A stretch of DNA of 60,258 bases from Chloroflexota bacterium. GTDB lineage: Bacteria > Chloroflexota > Dehalococcoidia > FW602-bin16. Below the pieces are notes generated by a model. The model made no database searches. It was not told the DNA's origin and worked only from the letters and a program-made list of their open reading frames with translations. Location: contig SCTZ01000137.1 in the NCBI GenBank assembly GCA_004297765.1, forward strand, positions 1 to 60,258. Reading direction: 5' to 3'. This document shows positions 35,091 through 42,628 of the stretch, piece after piece. Numbering within the stretch: the first letter of the stretch is position 1; every line of letters begins with the position of its first letter. The translations under genes and the position numbers were made by a program.

Positions 35091-35669
35091 ATGACGCGCA
35101 CTGAGGTGATCGCGGCCGAGCTGCGCGAGAGCGCTGAGTTGAAGCGCTGGGCCGCGGAAAACCTGGCCACGCAGATCGCCGCGGCCGCCGATAGGTCCGC
35201 GACTGCCCTGCGGCAGGGCGGAAAGGTCGTCTTCTGTGGAAACGGAGGCAGCGCAGCGGACAGCCAGCATCTGGCCGCCGAGTTGGTCGGGCGTTTCAAG
35301 CACGACCGGCGTCCGCTGCCGGCCCTGGCTCTGACAACCGACACATCGATCCTGACCGCGCTCGCCAACGACTACTCGTACGAGCACATCTTCGCTCGGC
35401 AGGCCGAAGCCTTGCTGAACCCGGTGGACGTGCTCGTAGCGATCAGCACGAGTGGCAGGAGTCCCAACGTGGTGGAAGCAGTGAAAGTGGCCCGGCAGAA
35501 AGGTGCATTTAGCATCGGGCTACTCGGCGGCGATGGCGAGCCTCTGCGCTCCCTGGTCGATCTGGCTCTGGTGATACCTTCGACCAGCAGCGCCCGCACC
35601 CAGGAATGTCACATCGCCATCGGACACGTCATCTGCGGGCTGCTCGAGGATGATGTGGCGGGGCGGTAA
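35091..35669 (+). CDS. gmhA: Sedoheptulose-7-phosphate isomerase GmhA
   Basis: A SIS-domain enzyme that converts sedoheptulose 7-phosphate to D-glycero-D-manno-heptose 7-phosphate, the first step of nucleotide-heptose synthesis. 192 residues with the substrate loop FCGNGGSAADSQHLAAEL, DTSILTALANDYSYEHIFARQ, the serine cluster AISTSGRSPNV, and the late TQECHIAIGHVIC motif with zinc-binding Glu/His. The start codon directly follows repeat C2, so its ribosome-binding region comes from the element (no good GGAGG is visible). Next to a GT9 transferase and the heptose kinase. Confidence 0.93.
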   Translation: MTRTEVIAAELRESAELKRWAAENLATQIAAAADRSATALRQGGKVVFCGNGGSAADSQHLAAELVGRFKHDRRPLPALALTTDTSILTALANDYSYEHIFARQAEALLNPVDVLVAISTSGRSPNVVEAVKVARQKGAFSIGLLGGDGEPLRSLVDLALVIPSTSSARTQECHIAIGHVICGLLEDDVAGR

Positions 35670-35789
35670 CCGGTGCTACGTGACTCGTGACCTGGCATGC
35701 GCAAGGCTGCCCATCAGACTGATCAGTCCGATCCGGCGGATACGCTTCAGTTCATCGGTCACAGAGCACCAGACCGAGGGAGAGTATAT

Positions 35790-36818
35790 ATGACAAGCAA
35801 GCGCTACACGCCGGTTGAGTTGGCGGGGGTCAAGACCTCGCCCCTAGGCGAGCGTCGAAATAAGGTCCACCTGCGCGACTTCGCGCGGGTCTGCGGGATC
35901 GGAGCAACTTTTCGAGACTTCTTTGACAGCCTACCCGATCAGCTGGCCGCCCGCGATTTGAAGCAAGTGGTGTCCGCGGTGGTTTCGGCCCATCGGCGAC
36001 GCAGGCCGGTTATCTGGGCCATGGGCGCCCACGTTATCAAGTGTGGGCTCAGCGGCCTGGTGATCGAGCTGATGAGACGTGGCGTAATCAGCGCCGTGGC
36101 GCTTAACGGGGCCGGGGCCATTCACGACTTCGAGATCGCTCTGATCGGCGCCACCTCGGAGGACGTGGCGGCTGGGTTGGGAGCCGGCGAGTTCGGAATG
36201 GCGGATGAGACCGGTCGTCTGATGAACGCGGCCATCAACGCCGCGTGGCAGCAGAGAGGCAACAGCACGAGCGTCGCCTCCGACAAAGCGGACGCCGGCT
36301 TTGGCGAGCTTCTCGGACGAAAGCTCCTGGAGATCAATGCGCCGCACGTCGACCACAGCATCCTGGCAGCCGGTGTGCTTCTTGGGGTGCCCGTGACCGT
36401 GCACGTGGCCGTCGGCACGGACATCATCCACATGCATCCCTCGGCCGATGGCGCTGCGCTGGGAGCGGCTAGCCATCACGATTTCCGGCTGATGTGCGGC
36501 ATCGTAGCTACCCTGGGCGACGGCGGGGTCTATTTCAACGTCGGCTCCGCGGTGGTTCTGCCAGAGGTCTTCCTGAAGGCAGTTACCGTCGCGCGCAATC
36601 TGGGCCATCCGGTCCACGACTTCACTACAGTCAACCTGGACATGAAGGATCAGTATCGCAGCTGGAACAACGTCGTGAAGCGGCCGACCGGCGACCACGG
36701 CCGGGGCTACTCCATTATTGGACATCACGAGCTGCTCATTCCTCTGTTGGCGCAGGCCGTGCTCGAGCGGCTGACCGTGGCAGAGGACGATCCTGGAGGA
36801 CAGACCCATGGTTTCTGA
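35790..36818 (+). CDS. Deoxyhypusine-synthase-like protein in a heptose gene cluster, function unknown
   Basis: About 342 residues from ATG 35790 (MTSKRYTPVEL), with GAGGGAGAG upstream; the frame is open to 35697 without a ribosome-binding site. The overall pattern, a Rossmann-like protein with GAHVIKCGLSGL, LNGAGAIHDFE, VGSAVVLPEVFLKA and TVNLDMKDQYR, recalls the NAD-binding fold of deoxyhypusine synthase. The lysine-bearing GSDSGARPDEAVSWGK-type catalytic block of true deoxyhypusine synthase is absent; the C-terminus instead reads NVVKRPTGDHGRGYSIIGHH. It is therefore unlikely to modify eIF5A, which bacteria lack. It overlaps the heptose kinase gene by 11 bp, so a role in heptose or polysaccharide metabolism is the best inference. 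Confidence 0.6.
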   Translation: MTSKRYTPVELAGVKTSPLGERRNKVHLRDFARVCGIGATFRDFFDSLPDQLAARDLKQVVSAVVSAHRRRRPVIWAMGAHVIKCGLSGLVIELMRRGVISAVALNGAGAIHDFEIALIGATSEDVAAGLGAGEFGMADETGRLMNAAINAAWQQRGNSTSVASDKADAGFGELLGRKLLEINAPHVDHSILAAGVLLGVPVTVHVAVGTDIIHMHPSADGAALGAASHHDFRLMCGIVATLGDGGVYFNVGSAVVLPEVFLKAVTVARNLGHPVHDFTTVNLDMKDQYRSWNNVVKRPTGDHGRGYSIIGHHELLIPLLAQAVLERLTVAEDDPGGQTHGF

Positions 36819-37821
36819 GATCCAAGGCGATCTTTCGAACATGCTTTCGCTCTTCACCAATCGACGCGTTCTGGTCGTCGGCGACCTGATGCTGGACGAA
36901 TGGATCTGGGGCAACGTGAGCCGCATCTCTCCCGAGGCGCCGATTCCGGTGGTGCAGGTCCAGTCCATCTCGCGGACACCGGGCGGCGCCTGCAACGTGG
37001 CGGCCAATATAGCGAGTCTTTCCGGGCAAGCTATCCTGCTGGGAGTCATCGGACAGGACGAGGCTGGCGAGCATCTCCGTGAGGAGCTGGAGAAGCTGAA
37101 TATCGACGCGACCGATCTCTTCGTGGACCCGCAGCGGCCCACGACACTGAAGACCCGCATCGTCGCCCACAGCCAACAGGTCGTGCGGGCCGATCGCGAG
37201 AGTCGCTTGCCCATTTCGACCGAACTGGCCAAATGCCTCGCCGCTCGCCTCAACGATCGCATCGACGGCGTTGAGGCCGTTCTGATCTCCGACTATGGCA
37301 AGGGCGTGACTACACCGCCCCTGGTGCAGCAGATCATCCGGGCCGCGACGGAGCGTGGCAAGCCGGTGATCATCGATCCCAAAGGATTCTCTTACGCCAA
37401 GTACCGCGGATCCACCGTGATCACGCCCAACAAGCTCGAGGTTGCCCAGGCCGTGGGAGTGGAGCTCACAGACCAGGACAGTGTCCTACGGGCGGGCAAG
37501 ACCCTGCTGCGTGACCTGGCCTGCCGGGTCGCCCTCATCACACGTGGAGAGGAGGGCATGTCTCTCATTCAGGACAGCGGCGAGGTCTGGCATTTTCCAG
37601 CCAACGCCCGACAGGTGTACGATGTGACCGGCGCGGGGGATACAGTGGTGGCCAGTTTCGCCCTGGCGCTGGCCTCGGGGGGCAACTACGTCCAGAGTGC
37701 CTACGTTGCCAACCATGCTGCCGGCGTCGTCGTAGCTAAGGTCGGCACGGCCACCGTCAGCCTCGACGAGCTGCGACGATCCATGGCGGGATGTGATGCG
37801 CGTGCTTTTCGGGTGGAATAG
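36808..37821 (+). CDS. hldA: D-glycero-beta-D-manno-heptose 7-phosphate kinase (HldE N-terminal type)
   Basis: A PfkB/ribokinase-family kinase that phosphorylates heptose 7-phosphate at C1. 337 residues with VVGDLMLDEWIWGNVSRISPEAP near the start, RTPGGACNVAANIASL, ISDYGKGV and the catalytic DVTGAGDTVVASFALAL. It corresponds only to the kinase half of E. coli HldE; the adenylyltransferase half is absent and no separate copy is in the window, so the nucleotidylyltransferase and the phosphatase GmhB must be elsewhere. Overlaps its neighbours by 11 bp upstream and 29 bp downstream. Confidence 0.92.
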   Translation: MVSEIQGDLSNMLSLFTNRRVLVVGDLMLDEWIWGNVSRISPEAPIPVVQVQSISRTPGGACNVAANIASLSGQAILLGVIGQDEAGEHLREELEKLNIDATDLFVDPQRPTTLKTRIVAHSQQVVRADRESRLPISTELAKCLAARLNDRIDGVEAVLISDYGKGVTTPPLVQQIIRAATERGKPVIIDPKGFSYAKYRGSTVITPNKLEVAQAVGVELTDQDSVLRAGKTLLRDLACRVALITRGEEGMSLIQDSGEVWHFPANARQVYDVTGAGDTVVASFALALASGGNYVQSAYVANHAAGVVVAKVGTATVSLDELRRSMAGCDARAFRVE

Positions 37822-39223
37822 GTCCCGCGAAACGGCCCTGACCGTCCTCGGCGACCTTGTCCTCGTCAACGCGGCTTTTCTCGTCGCCTATTGGATGAGG
37901 TACGTTCGCGAGCTGGGGCAGGAGGTGTCCGCGGAGTACTTCGTCCCGCTGAACAGTTACCTTCCGCTCCAGGTGGGCCTCAGCGGCATTCTTCTAGGCG
38001 TGTACCTGGTGGCCGGGCTCTACCGCCGCAGGTTTGCCGGCGGTCTGGTCGATCAGTTCAGCTCGCTGATCGGGGGCACCAGCGTTGGGATCATGACGGC
38101 TCTGGCCCTGGCCTTCATCTTCCAGGGTTTCTCCTATTCCCGGCTGCTCTTCCTGTACCTCTGGGTGACCATAGTGCTCTTTCTGGCCCTGGCGAGGATA
38201 GTTGTGCGCCAGTTCCGTCTTCTGCTCAGGCGGCGTGGCATCGACTTGCGGCGGGCCATCGTGGTGGGCGATGGAACTCTCGGCCGTATGGTCATGCACG
38301 TGCTGTCCACTCAGCCCAGCCTGGGCTATCGGCTGGAAGGGTTCGTGGACGAAGAGCCCTGTGGCGACGTGGGGCGCTTCAAGTGTCTGGGAAGTCTCAA
38401 CGATCTCGATTGGCTGGTGCCGAAGAGGAAGATCGACGAGATCATCATCGCTTTGCCGTCGTCTGCCCACCAGCGCATTCCGCGGATCATTCGCGGCTGC
38501 CACCGGGAGGGCGTGGACGTCCGCATTGTCCCGGATCTGTTCGAGATGAGTCTGAGCCAGGTGGACATCAACGAGTTGTGGGGTATCCCTATTCTCGGGC
38601 TGAAGGGGCCTTCCATACGGGGAGCAAATCTCTGGCTGAAGCGTGCCGTGGACGTGCTGCTGTCTCTGTTCTTGCTGATGCTACTCTCCCCGCTTCTCCT
38701 ATTGATCGTGGTGGCTATCAAGCTCGACTCACCGGGGCCTATCCTGTTCAAGCAGATGCGCCTCGGCAAAGACGGCCGGCAGTTCATGGCGTTCAAGTTC
38801 AGATCCATGCGCATGGGCGCCGACGCGGAGAAGTGCGACCTGGCCGACCAAAACGAGGCCAGCGGCCCCCTGTTCAAGATCAAGAACGATCCGCGGCGAA
38901 CGCGCATGGGGCGGCTACTTCGCCGGGCCAGTCTGGACGAAGTGCCACAGTTTCTCAACATCCTGCGCGGCGAGATGAGCCTGGTAGGCCCGCGCCCTCC
39001 CATTCCCGAGGAGACCGAGAAGTACGAGGATTGGCAGATCAAGCGACTGGGAGCGGCGCCAGGATTGACCGGTCTCTGGCAGGTCAGCGGTCGCAGCGAG
39101 CTTCCCTTCGAGGAGATGGTTCTGCTGGATATCTACTACATCGAAAACTGGTCCTTGGCCCTTGACTTCAAGATCCTACTGCGCACGATCCCGGCCGTCC
39201 TGACCGGCCGCGGCGCCTACTAA
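37793..39223 (+). CDS. Polyprenyl-phosphate sugar-1-phosphate transferase (WbaP/ExoY type)
   Basis: A 476-residue membrane enzyme that loads a sugar phosphate onto undecaprenyl phosphate, the first step of exopolysaccharide repeat-unit assembly. The N-terminal half has four to five membrane helices and a Rossmann-like domain (RAIVVGDGTLGRMVMHVL). The C-terminal catalytic domain has KRAVDVLLSLFLLMLLSPLL, FKQMRLGKDGRQFMAFKFRSMR, and SLVGPRPPIPEE, followed by PGLTGLWQVSGRS. GTG 37793, or ATG 37796 next to it, overlaps the kinase gene by 29 bp. Last gene of the operon. Confidence 0.94.
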   Translation: MMRVLFGWNRSRETALTVLGDLVLVNAAFLVAYWMRYVRELGQEVSAEYFVPLNSYLPLQVGLSGILLGVYLVAGLYRRRFAGGLVDQFSSLIGGTSVGIMTALALAFIFQGFSYSRLLFLYLWVTIVLFLALARIVVRQFRLLLRRRGIDLRRAIVVGDGTLGRMVMHVLSTQPSLGYRLEGFVDEEPCGDVGRFKCLGSLNDLDWLVPKRKIDEIIIALPSSAHQRIPRIIRGCHREGVDVRIVPDLFEMSLSQVDINELWGIPILGLKGPSIRGANLWLKRAVDVLLSLFLLMLLSPLLLLIVVAIKLDSPGPILFKQMRLGKDGRQFMAFKFRSMRMGADAEKCDLADQNEASGPLFKIKNDPRRTRMGRLLRRASLDEVPQFLNILRGEMSLVGPRPPIPEETEKYEDWQIKRLGAAPGLTGLWQVSGRSELPFEEMVLLDIYYIENWSLALDFKILLRTIPAVLTGRGAY

Positions 39224-39239
39224 ATACACCCTCCCGACC

Positions 39240-39263
39240 GACCTTCTGGCTAGCCAGAAGGTC
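39240..39263. terminator. Perfect palindrome after the exopolysaccharide operon
   Basis: GACCTTCTGGCTAGCCAGAAGGTC is avoided here as a full word; the arms GACCTTCTGGCT and AGCCAGAAGGTC are exact complements. It lies 16 bp after the transferase stop. No T-run follows, so it may be a weak or factor-assisted terminator or an operator for the promoter immediately downstream. Confidence 0.55.
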
Positions 39264-39266
39264 GCG

Positions 39267-39296
39267 TTGACGACGTCCGCGCGGCCTTCCTACAAT
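39267..39296 (+). promoter_or_regulatory. Sigma-70-type promoter of the cysteine-rich protein gene
   Basis: TTGACG at 39267-39272 and TACAAT at 39291-39296 with an 18-bp spacer, 48 bases before ATG 39344. Confidence 0.7.
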
Positions 39297-39343
39297 CTGC
39301 ATACAGAAGGCGTTCTGTGTCCTGAGAGGAGATATCTTACGCA

Positions 39344-39937
39344 ATGTCGCTCGATCAGGTGAACGGTCGACCAGGGAGACGAAGAAGAGCGCTGCGGATG
39401 GCCGGTTCTGAAGTGGACGAACAGCAACTGCCAGTCCAGGATCCCGCCGACGCCCTCGCCGAGAGTGATAGGCTTCTGAGGCAGCGCGAGGACGAGCTGC
39501 GTCAGCTCCGCCAGGAGCATCTGAGACTGGCCGGACGGCTCTGGATCATCGAGAGCGAGCTCCTGAGCTCCAAAAAGGAGCCGAAGCGAACGGTGGGCGT
39601 GTTGTTGCCCGAGGCGGAGACGGCGCCGCCAGCGCCGTCCACGCCTCTGACGCTCACTACCAGACACAAGATACGGCTGTGTCCGTATCTCGCCTCGTAC
39701 ACCAACCGCGCCGAGCAACACCATCGGCCCAGCAACAGGCAAGTATGCTACGCTATCGGCCACGACACCTGGGCATATGGTCCAGCGGACCTGGAGGTGC
39801 AGAAGGAGATCTGCCTGCGCAAGTCCGTCTACCCCCGCTGTCCGCGCTACCAGGATGCCCGCAGCCGGGAAGTCGGGGATCAGCAGGCCGCGGCCGCCAG
39901 CAAGCCATGGTGGCGGTTCTGGCGTCGCGACCCCTGA
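39344..39937 (+). CDS. Hypothetical protein with coiled coil and C-terminal four-cysteine domain
   Basis: A 197-residue protein. Residues 38-77 form a predicted coiled coil (ESDRLLRQREDELRQLRQ), a proline/alanine-rich linker follows, and the last 80 residues contain CPYLASY, RPSNRQVCYA, EICLRKS and PRCPRYQ. This CPxL...N.CYA...CL...CPR arrangement recurs, as I recall, at the ends of otherwise unrelated Chloroflexi proteins; its function is unknown, and metal or cluster binding is a guess. No membrane segment. It has its own promoter; AGGAG lies about 12 bases before the ATG. Convergent with thrS. Confidence 0.72.
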   Translation: MSLDQVNGRPGRRRRALRMAGSEVDEQQLPVQDPADALAESDRLLRQREDELRQLRQEHLRLAGRLWIIESELLSSKKEPKRTVGVLLPEAETAPPAPSTPLTLTTRHKIRLCPYLASYTNRAEQHHRPSNRQVCYAIGHDTWAYGPADLEVQKEICLRKSVYPRCPRYQDARSREVGDQQAAAASKPWWRFWRRDP

Positions 39938-39952
39938 TGTTTCCCGAATAGC

Positions 39953-41677
39953 CTACTCCTTCGCGCGCACCTGCCTCTCGATCAGACTCTGGAGCTCGGC
40001 CACCGGCATGGGACCCAGGTTCTCGCCGCTGCGAACCCGCACCGCGACCGTCCCATCGGCGCCCTCTTTGTCGCCGACCACGAGCATATACGGGATCTTG
40101 TTCAGTTGAGCCTGGCGGATCTTCTGGTTCATGCGCTCAGGTCGGCTGTCCACTTCTACCCGTAGTCCCGCCTCAGTCAGTTGATCGTTCACCTTCTGGG
40201 CGTAGTCCAGATGCCGATCGGCGATCGGAATAATCGTCGCCTGCACCGGAGCCAGCCAGACGGGGAATGCACCCGCGTAGTGCTCGATGAGGCAGCCCAT
40301 GAAGCGCTCCAGACTCCCCAGCATGGCGCGGTGGACCATGATGACGCGCTTCTCGCTGCCGTCCTCGGAAACGTAGTTCAGGTCGAACTTCTCTGGCATG
40401 TTGAAGTCCACCTGAATCGTCGGACCCTGCCAGGGGCGACCCAGCGCGTCGATGAGCTTTATGTCGATCTTGGGGCCGTAGAAGACCGCTTCGCCCTCGG
40501 CGCGATGATACGGCTGTCCGCGCCGCTCCAGAGCCGACGATAGGGCCCCTTCAGCGCGGTCCCAGATTTCGTCGCTCCCCAGATATTTGGTGCGGTTCTG
40601 GGGATCGCGCACGGACAGTTCCACGTTGAACTCGCGGAACCCGAAGGTCTGCAGCAAGAAGATGGCGAAATCCAGGGCCTTGGCGACCTCAGCTTCCAGT
40701 TGATCGGGTCGGCAGAAGATGTGGGCGTCGTCCTGCGTGAAGCCGCGCACGCGCAGCATGCCGTGGAGGGTGCCGGATCGCTCGTAGCGATAGACCGTGC
40801 CCAGCTCGGCCCAGCGGAACGGCAGCTCTCTGTAGCTGCGCAGCCGGCTCTTGTAGATCAGAATGTGGAACGGGCAGTTCATGGGCTTGATCAGGTAGGG
40901 CGCACCCTCGATCTCCATAGGTGCGTACATGTTCTCGCGGTACCAGCCCCAGTGCCCGCTGGTCTTCCAGAGATCGGCCCGCGCAATGTGCGGCGAGTAG
41001 ACCAATTGGTAGCCGCGCTTGAGGTGCTCTTCCTTCCAGAAGTTCTCGATCAGGTACCGAATCATGGCGCCCTTGGGATGCCAGAAGATCAGACCCGGGC
41101 CCGCATCCTCCTGGATGGAGAACAGGTCGAGCTCCTTTCCCAGTCGGCGATGATCACGTCGCTCAGCCTCCTCCAGCTTATGCAGGTACGTCTCCAGACC
41201 CTGCTTGTCCGGAAAAGTGGTCCCGTAGATGCGCTGGAGCATGGGGCGCTTCTCGTCGCCGCGCCAGTAGGCTCCCGCGATGCTCAACAGCTTGAACTCA
41301 CCGATCTCGCCAGTGCTGTGCACGTGCGGTCCGCGGCACAGGTCATACCAGTCGCCCTGGCGATAGATGCTAACCTTCTCGTCGGGAAGCTCGGCGATCA
41401 ACTCAAGCTTGTATGGCTGGTCCGAGAAGAGGGCGCGCGCTTCGTCCTTGCTGAGCTCCTGGCAGACGAACTCCGAGTTGCGGACCTTGATCTCGGCCAT
41501 CCTGGCCTCGATCTGGGCGAGATCGTCGGGTGCCAGAGGGCGCGGCAGCTCGAAGTCGTAGTAGAAGCCCTCCTCGATCGCCGGGCCGATGCCCAGCCTG
41601 CTATTGGGGATCAACGATTGCACCGCCTCGGCCATCACGTGAGACGCCGAGTGCCTCATCGCGTCCAGATCTGCCAT
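39953..41677 (-). CDS. thrS: Threonyl-tRNA synthetase lacking the TGS domain
   Basis: Charges tRNA-Thr and edits mis-attached serine. 574 residues, starting directly at the editing domain (MRHSASHVMAEAVQSL). The roughly 60-residue TGS domain found in E. coli ThrRS is absent. The catalytic core has motif 2 RYERSGTLHGMLRVRGFTQDDAHIFC region (given here only by its key residues R, G, C and H for zinc) and motif 3 MGCLIEH; the anticodon-binding domain is at the end. GGAAGGAG lies nine bases before the ATG. Expression is probably controlled by the T-box leader at 41929-42440. Confidence 0.94.
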   Translation of the reverse strand: MADLDAMRHSASHVMAEAVQSLIPNSRLGIGPAIEEGFYYDFELPRPLAPDDLAQIEARMAEIKVRNSEFVCQELSKDEARALFSDQPYKLELIAELPDEKVSIYRQGDWYDLCRGPHVHSTGEIGEFKLLSIAGAYWRGDEKRPMLQRIYGTTFPDKQGLETYLHKLEEAERRDHRRLGKELDLFSIQEDAGPGLIFWHPKGAMIRYLIENFWKEEHLKRGYQLVYSPHIARADLWKTSGHWGWYRENMYAPMEIEGAPYLIKPMNCPFHILIYKSRLRSYRELPFRWAELGTVYRYERSGTLHGMLRVRGFTQDDAHIFCRPDQLEAEVAKALDFAIFLLQTFGFREFNVELSVRDPQNRTKYLGSDEIWDRAEGALSSALERRGQPYHRAEGEAVFYGPKIDIKLIDALGRPWQGPTIQVDFNMPEKFDLNYVSEDGSEKRVIMVHRAMLGSLERFMGCLIEHYAGAFPVWLAPVQATIIPIADRHLDYAQKVNDQLTEAGLRVEVDSRPERMNQKIRQAQLNKIPYMLVVGDKEGADGTVAVRVRSGENLGPMPVAELQSLIERQVRAKE

Positions 41678-41733
41678 CGAATCTTCTCCTTCCTCGAACA
41701 GAAACAGAACCCCTCGTCTATGCTACTTTGGAC

Positions 41734-41887
41734 TAGTGTTCGACCACACTGGTTTCGTCATTCTGAGGCGCGCACCCTTCGACTCGGCTCAGGGCAGGCG
41801 CCGAAGAATCCGCGCCCTGGGGATACGGATTCTTCGCGCTGCGGCGCTCAGAATGACAGGTAGCGTCTTCTCTGTGGTCGAACACTA
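41734..41887. repeat. Dispersed palindromic element, copy A3
   Basis: A 154-bp element with perfect 15-bp terminal inverted repeats TAGTGTTCGACCACA, an inner CATTCTGAG/CAGAATGAC pair and the GAAGAATCCGCG / CGGATTCTTCGCG core shared with A1 and A2. It sits between the T-box terminator and the thrS ribosome-binding site, so it is transcribed as leader RNA whenever thrS is expressed. Confidence 0.88.
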
Positions 41888-42028
41888 GACGCGGGCTCCG
41901 CGTAGCCGGGATCGCCCAGTCCTGAAACAAAAAACCTCTCGTCCACATCTGGGACGAGAGGCTACTGCTCCCGCGGTTCCACCCGGTTTGAGATCGTGAC
42001 GCCATTTCCCCCGTTTCAGCCTACTCTC

Positions 42029-42187
42029 TAGTACTACAACCGTAGTTCATCGAACTTCTCGTCTCGAGCACCGCCTCTGTTTGTCATTCTGAGGCGCGCA
42101 CGCCGAAGAATCCGCGCACCTCGCCCCGTTAGGCACGGATTCTTCGCGCTGCGGCGCTCAGAATGACAAAGTACGGTTGTAGTACTA
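42029..42187. repeat. Dispersed palindromic element, copy A2, inside the T-box leader
   Basis: A 159-bp element with perfect 16-bp terminal inverted repeats TAGTACTACAACCGTA (42029-42044 and 42172-42187). The interior matches the truncated copy at 1-123. The termini begin with TA, compatible with a TA target duplication as in mariner/IS630-type MITEs. It separates Stem I of the T-box from the antiterminator. Confidence 0.92.
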
Positions 42188-42195
42188 GGAGAGCA

Positions 42196-42232
42196 ACCCA
42201 ATCCCCTCTCCCAGAGGGAGAGGGGATTGGGT
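42196..42232. repeat. 16-bp hairpin repeat in the T-box leader
   Basis: ACCCAATCCCCTCTCC (42196-42211) and GGAGAGGGGATTGGGT (42217-42232) are perfect complements around a 5-base loop. A related GAGGGAGAGGGG word occurs at about 31776. It probably represents another small dispersed palindrome. Confidence 0.8.
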
Positions 42233-42521
42233 GAGGGCGCGCCACCGATCCCCATCTCGCTAGCCGATAACGGCGGCTCACCGCGACTGCCTACTGATGA
42301 CGCCGGCCATCATGCGCCGACGCTGTTCGGAGCCGAGCTCACAGGCGGTTTTCGTCGAGCTTACGCCGGGAAGCTTCCAGCCACGGCTCCCTTCTCTGGG
42401 GCTCTGTCTCGACTACTCGTCCTGATCGTCGCTAACGATGAATCCGGAACACGGTATCAGAGAGCGGTCGGGACTCAGTCCCCGTCATTCCGCATTCCCA
42501 ATTCCACATCCCGAATTGGCC

Positions 42522-42598
42522 TGGTGGGCGATACTGGATTTGAACCAGTGACCTCTGCGATGTCAACGCAGCGCTCTAACCAACTGAGCTAACCGCCC
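42522..42598 (-). tRNA. tRNA-Val (GAC)
   Basis: 77 nt including an encoded CCA end. The acceptor stem GGGCGGT pairs with ATCGCCC. The D arm contains AGCTCAGTTGGTTAGAGC, the anticodon stem CTGCG/CGCAG encloses TTGACAT with anticodon GAC, and the T loop is TTCAAAT. It lies upstream of the thrS T-box on the same strand. Confidence 0.96.
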
Positions 42599-42628
42599 GT
42601 GTGATACACGGTATCACGTCTGATACTG

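Larger units (their letters stand above)
41929..42440 (-). promoter_or_regulatory. T-box riboswitch for threonine (thrS leader), split by repeats
   Basis: A T-box leader binds uncharged tRNA and switches between terminator and antiterminator. Read on the minus strand, Stem I runs 42424-42342. CAGG pairs with CCTG, the S-turn AGTA is in GACGAGTAGTCGAG, and GTCGAG pairs with CTCGAC. The distal AGAGAAGGGAGC...GGCTGGAAGC block is at 42397-42368, and the specifier ACC (Thr) is at 42349-42347 in GACGAAAACCGCC. The T-box bulge GGGTGGAACCGCGGG is at 41984-41970. The terminator is a 10-bp stem CCTCTCGTCC/GGACGAGAGG (41961-41935) with six U. Between Stem I and the antiterminator lie element A2 (42029-42187) and a hairpin repeat (42196-42232). 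Confidence 0.9.

Noticed and set aside
35790-36818. True deoxyhypusine synthase
   Set aside because: The lysine-containing active-site block is missing and bacteria generally lack eIF5A.
35931-37262. 443-codon minus-strand open frame across the heptose genes
   Set aside because: Antisense to two genes with clear family motifs; the product resembles nothing and is explained by high GC content.
37891-39165. 424-codon plus-strand frame inside the sugar-phosphate transferase gene
   Set aside because: Different frame of a well-conserved gene; the product is arginine/glycine-rich noise.
40700-41863. 387-codon plus-strand frame opposite thrS
   Set aside because: Shadow of thrS; it runs on into the palindromic element and T-box side without a ribosome-binding site.
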